Shown here: positions 1-9,719 of the stretch, one piece after another
How the letters are laid out: every line of letters begins with the position of its first letter
How positions within the stretch are numbered: position 1 is the stretch's first letter
Assembly (NCBI GenBank): GCA_014843695.1
Contig: CM026400.1
Span: 42,081,983 to 42,145,982, forward strand
Direction: 5' to 3'
DNA: 64,000 bases
Origin: Archivesica marissinica
Lineage: Eukaryota > Mollusca > Bivalvia > Venerida > Vesicomyidae
Made by a program: the position numbers and the translations under genes
Notes under the pieces: generated by a model
What the model saw: only the letters and a program-made list of their open reading frames with translations
What the model was told of the DNA's origin: nothing
Databases searched by the model: none

Positions 1-741
1 TCTATCACTTCTACCTGCGAGACGCCATCTTGCAAGACAAATTTAGCTCGAACAAATTTCAGAATCAAATAGTGTGAAACTTACACAACACTTCACATAA
101 ATGCTGGAGTTAACAAATAGTATAGATTACTAGGAATAATTACATATACGTTAAGGTTAGTAAATGTTAGTAGTTTTGTATAAATAATGCGGAACGAAAA
201 GTCTAGCCGACGTGGAATGAACGGATAGACTTTGAAAACATTGCGCGTTCGTAACTTTTGCTAGACATAAGCATGGAATATACATAATCAAAAACCATTA
301 GCATGAAATCTGAATCGGCAGAAGTTTGGCAAATACCTTTCGGTTAATGAAAATATGGTTGATTATCGTATGACTTTCTTGGAGTCCTACAGAACTGAAG
401 AAATACAATTCTAAGATGCGACCGGAAGTAGTTAGATTTGTCTTTCTGTGATTTGATTTCCCCAGGTGAAATAGTCATCCAAGAAAATCTGACGCGATTC
501 AACCATATTTTAGAGTAAGAAACACAATAAATATGCATGATATACCCAAATAAATGTCATAGAGCAAAGGAAAGTGATTGACTGTCCTGGATAAAGTGAA
601 AATGAGTGTAAACTATGTCTGTCAAAGTCTAGCCAAGGAAGATCCGACCGTTCTGTAACGGTATAAAAGTTGTGAAATGTTTGTTGACTGTCTTCAAGGT
701 TCTACTTAGTGATCATGTATAATACGAAAGTCCACATTATC
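1..741. other. AT-rich non-coding stretch, possibly one micro-exon
   Basis: I see no convincing gene here. The only candidate is a 32-bp minus-strand micro-exon at 15-46: a possible acceptor ending CGAG, eleven open codons if joined in phase 1 to the exon ending at 860, and a good donor (GCAG then GTAGAAG). The phase fits the gene to the right but the acceptor is weak, so this is only a possibility. Confidence 0.3.
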
Positions 742-860
742 ACATACCTACTTGCTCTTGGACCATAGGATATTGTGTTGATATGGGTTATTGTTTAGCA
801 TACCTACTTGCTCTTGGACCATATGATATTGTGTTGATATGGATTATTGTTTAGCATACC
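742..860 (-). repeat. Donor-site minisatellite: two decoy copies beside an exon end
   Basis: Two copies of a 56-57 bp unit lie directly downstream (minus strand) of the exon ending at 860. Each copy repeats about 28 bases of exon 3' end plus the GTATGC donor. The decoy donors are at about 798-803 and 741-746. The copies differ from the exon at several exonic positions, so they are old enough to have diverged. Confidence 0.7.
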
Positions 861-1137
861 TTCGCGTTCCCGGAGCATAGGATGTTGACCTATAATGGGT
901 CTGACGTTTGGCTGCGGATCATCTGAGTCGTTTGGCTGACTGGTATGGTGAAAGAAAATTCTATGACCAGGCCCAGGATTCCGAACCCTGGATCTGAACC
1001 CCGGATTGGGTCTGACACCGGGAAGCTGATCTACTATTGATTCTTGGCTCTCCGACGGTGATACACTGCTGTCACTTGAGGTCCCCCTCGGATTGACAAC
1101 ACCAGCCCCTCGGCGCCTGAATGGCCTTTCTGGTGAC
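860..1137 (-). CDS. Exon of the MIU-motif gene (most 3' clear exon)
   Basis: The acceptor is ACTTGTAG at 1138-1145 and the donor is GAAG then GTATGC at 859-854. The 278 bp are open throughout; the first base completes an AGG codon begun in the exon at 1830, and the exon ends in phase 1. The peptide is Ser/Pro/Arg rich, including SPERPFRRRG and VRPNPGFRSRV, with no recognised fold. Confidence 0.6.
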
Positions 1138-4100
1138 CTACAAGTGAACGATTATCTGATGCATATTTAACAATTTACTCTCCAACTTTTTGCTCGGGTT
1201 TTACGCCGCATACATCAGCACCATTTTGGGCTATATTGCCGGCAGGCAGTTTAACGGCTTCTTTTGGAGGTACATGTATTTCCCTTTGTTGAATCTAGGG
1301 TCAAACCTGTTTTTCGTGGTCACCTCTATTAAGCAGCCAACCTGTATTAAGCAGCCAGATTCTAGATTCCCAATTTGTTATTTTATTATACCTCTATTTA
1401 GCAGCCACCTGTGCTAAGCAGCCACTTTCTGTGATTCCCTTGGCTGGCTGCTTAAGGCGGGTTTGACTGTATTAACACTATATCACAGGGTCTTACAGAA
1501 GTATCTACAAACTACCAAATAAGAGATCTCATGTTTGCTATGTTCGGGTCTTACGCCTTCATCGGCATCATTTTGGGCTATATCGTCGGCGGGCAGTTTA
1601 CTTAACAACACCTTTCCTGGGCAAGCTCCAGCGGTTAACCAGCACTTGGTGCACCAACCTCCATAAGAAACTGCCAACTGTTTCATATAAATAGTCACGG
1701 CCTGTGCAGGGCTGGAACCCGTGACCATCAGTGATGATAGGTTATAGTGGTATACAAGTCAGCGACCGTAACCACTCGACCGAGGCGGACATACTTGATA
1801 ACTAAATAATCACATTTTAACTAGGGTACCTTGTGAGACCACCTCTTCGAGCCCTTTCTGGTGACCTTCCCGCCATTCTTCTAGCTGCCTGACCCCTTCC
1901 TTCTCCCCTTCCTGCTGCGACCCTAGATGTACTGATGACCATAGGTAGCCTAGGGGCTGTGACCCCTATTGCTGCTGTAGCACCGGATGCTTCAGGAGAC
2001 TCCGGGTTCATTGCCGGTGTTTCACTCTCACCATCCTCATCTTCCACCTCCAAACCAAATAATAAAGGTCAGACAACACTAGTACACTTGCTCTATTCCA
2101 TGCAGAAGTAGAGTTGCTATCAAATAGATAGAGAATATTAGGTTACTGTCCTATAAATTTTAATTTATTCGGCGAGGTGGAGAAAATATACAAGGCAAGG
2201 CTCTGCTGATCCTCGGACCGGGAAGTATTTGAGATGGTACAGTGGACGCCAGATCGGACAGGTGGGTTTTCTCCGGGTACACCGGTTTCCTCCCACACAA
2301 ATGACCACATATGCGCTTTCATCCACGCCAACGAGAGTGATTAATATAAGTTGTTAAAGCTTGTTTCGCAATCGATCTCAAATAAATAAAGTTTAAATTT
2401 TAAACAACGTCTACTTTTGAAGTTGAAGAATTAAACGCAAATTGGCTTTTAATCAATAACATTTGCTTGGCTTGCTTTTGTATTAACCAATGCTATATGT
2501 GTTTATATATGTGTGTGTATATTTCGTAAGTATGATTGAAGACTATCAAATTTTACAATTAAACTTTTACTGTAACATAGAAAATGCATTTAAATTAATT
2601 ATGTTTTTGATTAAATGAATAAATAGTTTAAAAAAAAACTTTTAAAAAAACCGCAAAGAAGTTAAAAGTATGAGTAGTTAAAAGTATAATTTAAGAAAGT
2701 AATGAAAATAAGTTGTGGTAAAAGTTTAAAAGCAGCTACGCAGAACAACTAGGGACTGGCATGATCAATATGGCAAACTGCCGTATTGAATTGCTCTATG
2801 GTAGGAAGATGGACAATGTCAGGAGGGAGATGGTTCCAATGGCAGATTGTTCTTGGAAAAAAGGAAAACTTGTAGTAGTCTGTAGTTGCTGTAATTAACC
2901 TATAGCTTAAGGAATGGCAATGGCGAGCAGGACGGGAGAGGGGAACTAGGTAATTTTCAATGTGAATAGCAACAAGATCATTATGAATTTTATACATAAG
3001 GGATAACCTATTGTCAATACGCCGTTGATCTAGTCTGCGTAGATTTAGGGAATGTAGCATGTCTGTAACACTAGAGGTACGATAGAAGTCAGCCTTTATC
3101 CAACGGGCTGCTCTTCGCTGGACACGTTCAATTTGGTCTATCAATGTTTGAGTATGGGGCGACCAGATCTCGGAGCCGTATTCAAGCTGGGGTCTCACTA
3201 GTGTCTGGTAAGCCATGGACTTAAGGGGTTCGGATTTGACCTGGAGGTTTCTACATAGAAATCCTAATGTTTGGTTTGCTTTCTTTGTTGACCTTTTTAT
3301 GTGAGTGTCCCACAACAGGTTATTTGAGATATCCACGCCAAGGTATTTGGCTGAGGTGACCGACTCACGTAGGACTCCATGGAGTTTATATTTACTGGGA
3401 ATAGGATGTTTCCTTCTGGTGACGTGGATAACTTGACATTTGGAGGGGTTAAATTCCATGTCCCACTCCAACTCTTCTAATCTCTTAAGATCGTTTTGGA
3501 GTGTGACCGATTCATTTGCAGATGTCAGTGATAGATAGACTGCAGTATCATCTGCAAAGATACGGACTTTGAAACTGATGTTTTGTGGGAGGTCGTTTAT
3601 GTAGGCTAGGAAAAGCAGGGGTCCAAGTACGGATCCCTGTGGGACTCCAGAGGACACCGGAATGGCCTCTGAACTAATACCATTAAGGACAACTGACTGG
3701 AGTCTATTATCTAGAAAACTCTTAATCCACCTTAATGTTTGACCTCTGACTCCATAGTCATGCATTTTTAGTAGTACTTTCTCGTGATTGACCTTATCGA
3801 AAGCCTTACTGAAGTCTAATAGGATGAGATCTACCTGATGCTTATTGTAGACAGAGGTAACCAAGTCATTGAATCAGGGTTCATTCTAGGTCAGAATTTT
3901 TGGGAGAAGTGAGAAAGCGCGTGATCACTTCCTTAAATGGTGTTCTTTAATATACTTCTGCAAAATAGGGTTAAAATGCACAGTACAACTATTAAATACA
4001 ACATTTGAATAGAAGGAGTGCTTTATAATGGGCCAGTGCATCTTACTAGACAAAATTTTGTTTGAAAATCGTAAAAACCAAAAAATAATTTATTTTTTTA

Positions 4101-6616
4101 GGGAGAAGGACGAGGGCGAAGTCAGGGTACCTAGGGCGACAATTTCGCCCACATCGCCTTTTAGAATGATCCCTGTTGACTAGCACTTGGTAACCTCTGG
4201 GTTTGAATCCCACTGTGGTGTTCAATCCTTTCATGTCATCCAATTGGCTTGAGGAAGGTCGGTGGCTCTACTTGGGCCCAAACAAAAGATGGCATAGTGG
4301 CTTATAGAGCAGACAGAGCAGGGCACCGCCATGGTTTTTAACCTGCCAATCAGGAGCATTTGCAAACAGCATAGAACCAGATCAGACGATTACGGCAAGG
4401 AATGTGCCATCTGATCAGGCTCTATGCTGTTTGCTATTCGGAGAGAGGAGCTAAATCACATGCCTGAATAGCAAACAATATAGATCCTGATCAGACACAA
4501 TGTTATGTCGTATCTGATCTGGATCTATGTTGTTTGCATTTCCGTCCAATTTATTCGGCAGGTTATGGGTTACAACAAACAGATGCTCAGCACAGAGCGG
4601 AGAGAACAGGGCACTGTGTGACTCTTCAAACAGACAGAGCAGGGAACCGTGTGGCTATCAATGGGCATCGAGTGAGGTTATAAACAGACAGGGCAGGGAA
4701 CTGTGTGGCTATCAACGGGCATCGAGTGAGGTTATAAACAGACAGGGCAGGGAACTGTGTGGCTATTAACGGGCACCGTGTGACTCTTTAAACAGACAGG
4801 GCAGGGAACTGTGTGGCTATTAACGGGCACCGGGTGACTCTTTAAACAGACAGGGCAGGGAACCGTGTGGCTATTAATGGGCACCGTGTGACTCTTTAAA
4901 CAGACAGGGCAGGGAACCATGTGGCTATTAATGGGCACCGTGTGACTCTTTAAACAGACAGAGCAGGGAACAGTGTGGCTATTAACGGGCACCGTGTGAC
5001 TCTTTAAACAGACAGGGCAGGGAACTGTGTGGCTATTAACGGGCACCGTGTGACTCTTTAAACAGACAGAGCAGGGAACAGTGTGGCTATTAACGAGCAC
5101 AGAGTGAGGTTTTAAACAGACAGGGCAGGGAACTGTGTGGCTATTAACGGGCACCGTGTGACTCTTTAAACAGACAGAGCAGGGAACAGTGTGGCTATTA
5201 ACGAGCACAGAGTGAGGTTTTAAACAGACAGGGCAGGGAACTGTGTGGCTATTAACGGGCACCAAGTGAGGTTTTAACCATGGTGCATTGCTAGTATACT
5301 AGTTAATCATTACCTCTAGGGCTTCCGGTTGTAAATGTAGTCCAAACATGGTCTGGAAAAGCTGCCGTATAGGAGTAGCACTCATGGGTCGTCCCGGCAC
5401 TTGATGGAATGGCAGCACCCTAGGCTGAAACAAGAACATTCCTAGATAATTAATGTGTCGGTTGTATAGTTTTGGGCGTCGGGATAACTATCTACATGTA
5501 TACTACACTTACCCGATGGTTCCGCTTGATGTATTTGTTGGTTGAGTCACGTCGGCAAAGGATTAACTACAGTCAAACCTGTGTTAGCGGTCAACTCCAT
5601 TAAGCAGTCAACCTGTATTAAGCAGCCAGATTCCATATTCCCAATATGTTGCTTCATTATACATTTGACCTCTAGTAAGCAGTCACCTGTGCTAAGCAGC
5701 CCCTTTCTGTGATTCCCTTGGCTGGCTGCTTAAACACAGGTTTGACTGTAGGTACATGCATAATTCAGTCAATCGATACTTACTCGGTTCCGCTTTCATG
5801 GAGTCATCAGGCGAGGTTGGCCAAGGGTTAACTAGGTACAGCCGTCATGTATAATTCACTCATCCTCTGTTTACCCTGAAACTTTTCATGAAGTTGTCGG
5901 GCGAGGTCAGCCAAGGAGGGTTAACTAGACACAACCAACATGTATAATTCACTCACCCTAAGTTTACCCTGTTCCTCTTCATGAAGTTGTCGGGCAAGGT
6001 CACCACGGGTTAACTAGACACAGCCAACATGTATAATTCACTCAGCCGATACTCGGTTCCGCATCATGAAGTTGTCGGCGAGGTCGGCCAATGGTTAACT
6101 AGACACATCCTACATGTATAACTCACTCACCCTCTGTTTACACGGTACCTCTTCATTAAGTTGTCGGGCGAGGTCGGCCAATGGTTAACTAGACACATCC
6201 TACATGTATAACTCACTCACCCTCTGTTTACCCTGTTCCTCTTCATGAAGTTGTCGGGCGAGGTCGGCCAATGGTTAACTAGACACAGCCTACATGTATA
6301 ACTCACTCACCCTCTGTTTACACGGTACCTCTTCATGAAGTTGTCGGGCGAGGTCTGCCAATGGTTAACTAGACACAGCCTACATGTATAATTCACTCAC
6401 CCTCTGTTTACCCTGTTCCTCTTCATGAAGTTGTCGGGCGAGGTCGGCCAATGGTTAACTAGACAAAGCCTACATGTATAATTCACTTACCCTCTGTTTA
6501 CCCTGTTCCTCTTCATGAAGTTGTCGGGCGAGGTCAGCATCTAAATCTTCTTGCTCTCTCAGTAGTTGTTCTTGTATCTGTCTGGCAAACTCCTCATCAT
6601 TGTCTGTGTTCTCATC
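860..6616 (-). CDS. Partial multi-exon gene, unidentified, MIU-like ubiquitin-binding motifs
   Basis: Four minus-strand exons chain in phase: 6491-6616, 5314-5424, 1830-2047 and 860-1137. All have AG acceptors and GT donors, and every junction keeps the frame, which is hard to get by chance. The 244 residues visible are internal: no start and no stop was found. The first exon here is acidic and helical, with two motifs of the MIU type (EEFARQIQEQL and DADLARQLHEEE), a class that binds ubiquitin in known proteins. The later exons are Pro, Arg, Ser and Gly rich and look disordered. A ubiquitin-linked role such as an E3 ligase or adaptor is inference. Upstream exons may lie in or beyond the satellite and gap to the right, downstream ones left of the window. 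Two exons are bordered by minisatellites built from their own splice junctions. Confidence 0.6.
1300..1471. mobile_element. Short inverted-repeat element, family M1
   Basis: About 180 bp with ends TACAGTCAAACCTG and CAGGTTTGACTGTA in good copies and internal repeats of the phrase TTAAGCAGCCA. The layout (terminal inverted repeats, no coding capacity, TA-like ends) is that of a MITE. Other copies lie at 5568-5750, 43428-43609 and 50270-50451, with a disrupted one around 29059-30214. Confidence 0.7.
1543..1790 (-). mobile_element. tRNA-headed SINE, family S1
   Basis: Read on the minus strand, the head GTGGTCGAGTGGTTACGG-like is an A box. The B box is degraded in this copy (GGGTTCCAGCCC) but reads GGGTTCGAGCCC in the copy at 35664. 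The body ends in a conserved tail resembling ATGGTGCTGATGCAGGCG. Other copies: 35664-35922, 49985-50222, a deleted one at 53056-53156, and tails at 1192-1257, 8680-8719 and 18367-18425. The tail shared with a different head at 18123 suggests SINE families that exchange heads. Confidence 0.75.
1830..2047 (-). CDS. Exon of the MIU-motif gene (acidic then Gly/Arg-rich)
   Basis: A 218-bp open exon with acceptor GGTTTGGAG and donor ACAAG then GTACCC. It begins in phase 0 (VEDEDGESETP), becomes Ala/Thr rich and ends with Arg/Gly-rich sequence (GRGEGRGQAARRM, SPERARRGG). The end leaves two bases that the next exon completes. The phrase GGTCACCAGAAAGG occurs both near the end of this exon and at the start of the next (1137), so the two exons may share a duplicated segment. 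Confidence 0.6.
2205..2400 (+). mobile_element. SINE tail, family S3
   Basis: It carries the conserved body GATCGGACAGGTGGGTTTTC and the tail AGAGTGATTAATATAAGTTG, ending in an AATAAATAAAGTTT A-rich terminus. The tRNA head is degraded. The next bases to 2748 are AT-rich with nothing recognisable apart from the probable 3' region of the retrotransposon. Confidence 0.65.
2749..3874 (-). pseudogene. 5'-truncated non-LTR retrotransposon reverse transcriptase
   Basis: A 371-residue open frame holds the C-terminal part of a non-LTR reverse transcriptase: LDFSKAFDKV, then GVPQGSVLGPLLF, then the catalytic FADDTAVY box, followed by thumb and C-terminal sequence with HWNHLPPD near the end. This is the CR1/Jockey type of arrangement. 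The endonuclease domain and the first RT motifs are absent, because the frame stops where the M2 element begins at 3875. The remaining frame has no internal stop, so the insertion or truncation is fairly recent. The short 3' UTR runs into AT-rich sequence. It lies in an intron of the MIU-motif gene, in the same orientation. Confidence 0.85.
3875..4175. mobile_element. Short inverted-repeat element, family M2 (CAGGG ends)
   Basis: The ends are CAGGGTTCATTCTAG and TTAGAATGATCCCTG with about 300 bp between, including the phrase GAAGGAGTGCTTTATAATGG. The flanks TTGAAT and TTGACT suggest a 6-bp target duplication with one change. Near-complete copies: 8014-8307 (flanks CATAGC on both sides), 49722-49980, 52033-52287; many partial copies lie further right. 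Confidence 0.75.
4335..4566. mobile_element. Palindromic element, family M3
   Basis: The ends TAACCTGCCAA and TTCGGCAGGTTA enclose two inverted copies of GCAAACAACATAGATCC-like sequence, so the strand can fold on itself at two levels. Related copies: 18490-18681, 24489-24719, 51141-51387 (bounded by TTAA), 55062-55204 (partial) and 58665-58797. It is non-coding. Confidence 0.65.
4605..5275. repeat. 54-bp tandem array
   Basis: About 12 copies of a 54-bp unit (core AAACAGACAGGGCAGGGAAC) in at least two alternating subtypes (CCGTGTGACTC versus CAGAGTGAGGT endings). It stops about 40 bp from the donor at 5313. The unit does not match that exon, so it is adjacent to the junction but not derived from it. 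The long open frames across it are a by-product of a period divisible by three. Confidence 0.9.
5314..5424 (-). CDS. Exon of the MIU-motif gene
   Basis: A 111-bp exon, 37 codons, phase 0 at both ends. The acceptor is TTCTTGTTTCAG and the donor GAG then GTAATG. The peptide includes RQLFQTMFGLHLQPEALE, a likely short amphipathic helix. I do not recognise the family. Confidence 0.65.
5500..6490 (-). repeat. 90-bp donor-site minisatellite (45 bp exon + 45 bp intron per unit)
   Basis: The unit repeats exactly the last 45 bases of the exon 6491-6616 (15 codons beginning DLARQLHEEE) plus the donor and the first 45 intron bases. The spacing is exactly 90 bp for the four units nearest the exon (starts of the shared phrase at 6131, 6221, 6311, 6401 and the real exon at 6491) and degenerates leftward through about five more copies. 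Most copies keep a GTGAGT donor. None begins with a good AG acceptor, so they are half-exons. An M1 element sits in the old end of the array at 5568-5750. Confidence 0.9.
5568..5750. mobile_element. Short inverted-repeat element, family M1
   Basis: Complete copy with TACAGTCAAACCTG at the left end and its inverse at the right. It splits the oldest part of the 90-bp exon-derived array, so that part of the array predates the insertion. Confidence 0.8.
6491..6616 (-). CDS. Exon of the MIU-motif gene with two MIU-like helices
   Basis: A 126-bp exon, 42 codons, phase 0 at both ends. The acceptor is TGTTTCTACAG and the donor AGAGG then GTAAGTG. The peptide is acidic and helical: EEFARQIQEQL and, 18 residues on, DADLARQLHEEE, matching the pattern acidic-x-x-L/F-A-x-x-L/I-x-x-x-E of MIU ubiquitin-binding helices. 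Both borders are taken up by tandem arrays: the 90-bp junction array on the donor side and the 27-bp array on the acceptor side. Confidence 0.7.
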
Positions 6617-7035
6617 CTGTAGAAACATTAAAGTGACACTATATCATAGAAACATTAAAGTGACACTATATCATAAAAACATTATAAAGTGACACTATAT
6701 CATAGAAATATTAAAGCGATACTATATCATAGAAACATTAAAGTGACACTATATCATAGACACATTAAAGCGACACTATATCATAAAAACATTAAAGTGA
6801 CACTATATCATAAAAACATTATAAAGCGACACTATATCATAGAAACATTAAAGTGACACTATATCATAAAAACATTAAAGCAACACTATATCATAGAAAC
6901 ATTAAAGTGACACTATATCATAGACACATTAAAGCGACACTATATCATAGACACATTAAAGTGACACTATATCATAGACACATTAAAGCAACATTATATC
7001 ATAGAAATATTAAAGCAACAACAATATGGAATACA
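6617..7035. repeat. 27-bp tandem array abutting a splice acceptor
   Basis: About 15 copies of a 27-bp unit (AGAAACATTAAAGTGACACT plus ATATCAT). On the minus strand the last unit runs into the acceptor of the exon at 6616, so its T-rich part (TTTAATGTTTCTA) serves as the polypyrimidine tract of the real CTACAG. Most other units read CTATGATATAG at the matching place. Confidence 0.85.
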
Positions 7036-7186
7036 AATATTATAAAATTTGAAATTTTACATACAATGCTACTACACATTAACTATACTTAAAAGCAATA
7101 TAATAAGAATATTTAATAATCAACATTGAACTTCAACGAATATAATTATTAATTTCATTATGTCAGTCTATGCATTAGATATTCAC

Positions 7187-7552
7187 AGGGCTCGACAAAT
7201 CCACTCGTCCGCTCGTAATTACGAGTGACTTTTCGATCTGGACGAGTAGAAATTCCAAGTCGCTTGCCCAGTCGGACGAGTGAAAATTTCAGCTAAATAT
7301 CCAATATAAATCGAAGGAACAAAATAAAATAATATCTGTTTTACTTTCTTCCAGGCGTGATAATGGGAAATCACCGAGGATATTTTAATGTGTTTATGCT
7401 GCCACATAATTGCATTCATTAATAAATTAAAGTGCAATTCTGACGATTTTTAATTTTCCTAAAATACATGGGACGAGTGATCTGGACGAGTGGAACAGTG
7501 GCATCACTTGCCCAGTAGGACGAGTAAGAAATTAAAAATTTGTCGAGGCCTG
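7187..7552. mobile_element. CAGGGCTCGACAAAT-ended inverted-repeat element
   Basis: The left end CAGGGCTCGACAAATCC and right end AATTTGTCGAGGCCTG are near-inverse, with repeats of GGACGAGTG inside. This is the layout of a non-autonomous hAT-like element. No coding capacity is seen. Confidence 0.6.
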
Positions 7553-8013
7553 ATTCACCTAAAATAATCCATTTCTCACATGTAATAATTCGCAGATAAA
7601 GTTTTTAATGCCGTATATATATACTTAGGAATAATTGTTTTCAGTCAGTAAACCGTGTTTGTTTTCCAATATAACAAACTGAAAGTGAAAGTATGTATGA
7701 CTTTCCTGAATCGGTTTGCCATGACAGGAATATAGATTCATTGTAGATTAATTAAACAGATCCGGGCATGCTCAGCGTACACATTCTCTATCAGTGATCA
7801 GAACAAACAAGTCAGCTGTTTCAACAGACAGTCTACACCCGTTATGTCAAATTCCGTCGGACCGAACAAAATACTTTGCGTTAACTGAAGTTTGACTGAA
7901 CGAAATTCGATATAAAGAGAGCCAGTTATATGTAACATGATAGTGTCTGAAGCGGGACTTTGATCCGACTTTGAGATAACCGGAGAATTCGACATAACCG
8001 ACTTTGACATAGC
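7553..8013. other. Non-coding stretch with dispersed-repeat fragments
   Basis: I see no exon. From about 7800 the sequence includes phrases such as GAATTCGACATAACC that look like parts of an inverted-repeat element, but I cannot define its ends. Confidence 0.4.
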
Positions 8014-8307
8014 CAGGGTTCATTCTAGGTCAGAATTTTTGGGAGAAGTGAGAAAGCGCGTGATCGCTTCCTTAAATGGTGTTCTTTCATATACTTCTGC
8101 AAAATAGGGTTAAAATGCACAGTACAACCATTAAATACAACATTTGAATAGAAGGAGTGCTTTATAATGGGCCAGTGTATCTAGACAAAATTTTGTTTGA
8201 AAATCGTAAAAAACAAAAAAACATTTTTTTTTAGGGAGAAGTGGGGCCCCCAGAGGGCGAAGTCAGGGTCCCTAGGGCAGCTATTTCGCCCACTAGAATG
8301 ATCCCTG
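8014..8307. mobile_element. M2 element with clean 6-bp target duplication
   Basis: CAGGGTTCATTCTAG at the left and CTAGAATGATCCCTG at the right, flanked on both sides by CATAGC. This is the best copy for defining the family ends. Confidence 0.8.
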
Positions 8308-8719
8308 CATAGCGGATGTAGATTGTACGTTGTTGTGTCACAAATGCACATTAAGCATTGTTTACATATGTTTGCTTAAGAAATAATATTTGTCTTTCAG
8401 TTAATTTGTTTATTGGCAAAGAAAACATGGCTTAGTGTTCTTGTAGGAATTCAACTAGGCAGGCCATAGGCCTAAGTGGTTAATTCCGGCGCTCAGAAAG
8501 ACAAACCATGTTTTATTCGACTATAAAGTAACGCAAATACAAATATTACCTGTGTAGAACCACCGACCATCCACAAGCCAGTTGGATAACATCAGCTTCC
8601 TCACATGAAAGAATTTGATATCCCAAGTAGGGCAAGTGCTTTTGAGTCAATGACTCTAACCACTTGGCCATTTTGTTTGCTTGTTCGGGTTTTACGTCTG
8701 CATCTTTGGGCTATATCGC

Positions 8720-9719
8720 NNNNNNNNNNNNNNNNNNNNNNNNNNNNNNNNNNNNNNNNNNNNNNNNNNNNNNNNNNNNNNNNNNNNNNNNNNNNNNNNN
8801 NNNNNNNNNNNNNNNNNNNNNNNNNNNNNNNNNNNNNNNNNNNNNNNNNNNNNNNNNNNNNNNNNNNNNNNNNNNNNNNNNNNNNNNNNNNNNNNNNNNN
8901 NNNNNNNNNNNNNNNNNNNNNNNNNNNNNNNNNNNNNNNNNNNNNNNNNNNNNNNNNNNNNNNNNNNNNNNNNNNNNNNNNNNNNNNNNNNNNNNNNNNN
9001 NNNNNNNNNNNNNNNNNNNNNNNNNNNNNNNNNNNNNNNNNNNNNNNNNNNNNNNNNNNNNNNNNNNNNNNNNNNNNNNNNNNNNNNNNNNNNNNNNNNN
9101 NNNNNNNNNNNNNNNNNNNNNNNNNNNNNNNNNNNNNNNNNNNNNNNNNNNNNNNNNNNNNNNNNNNNNNNNNNNNNNNNNNNNNNNNNNNNNNNNNNNN
9201 NNNNNNNNNNNNNNNNNNNNNNNNNNNNNNNNNNNNNNNNNNNNNNNNNNNNNNNNNNNNNNNNNNNNNNNNNNNNNNNNNNNNNNNNNNNNNNNNNNNN
9301 NNNNNNNNNNNNNNNNNNNNNNNNNNNNNNNNNNNNNNNNNNNNNNNNNNNNNNNNNNNNNNNNNNNNNNNNNNNNNNNNNNNNNNNNNNNNNNNNNNNN
9401 NNNNNNNNNNNNNNNNNNNNNNNNNNNNNNNNNNNNNNNNNNNNNNNNNNNNNNNNNNNNNNNNNNNNNNNNNNNNNNNNNNNNNNNNNNNNNNNNNNNN
9501 NNNNNNNNNNNNNNNNNNNNNNNNNNNNNNNNNNNNNNNNNNNNNNNNNNNNNNNNNNNNNNNNNNNNNNNNNNNNNNNNNNNNNNNNNNNNNNNNNNNN
9601 NNNNNNNNNNNNNNNNNNNNNNNNNNNNNNNNNNNNNNNNNNNNNNNNNNNNNNNNNNNNNNNNNNNNNNNNNNNNNNNNNNNNNNNNNNNNNNNNNNNN
9701 NNNNNNNNNNNNNNNNNNN
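8720..9719. other. Assembly gap of 1000 N
   Basis: Exactly 1000 undetermined bases, a conventional placeholder length. The left flank is an S1 SINE tail (8680-8719) and the right flank is already satellite, so the true satellite start and length are unknown. Confidence 0.95.

Noticed and set aside
344..538. Minus-strand 64-codon frame
   Set aside because: No splice borders, composition like surrounding intron, no recognisable motif.
4605..5275. 54-bp array as another junction-derived array
   Set aside because: It comes within 40 bp of the donor at 5313 but its unit shows no similarity to the exon or donor.
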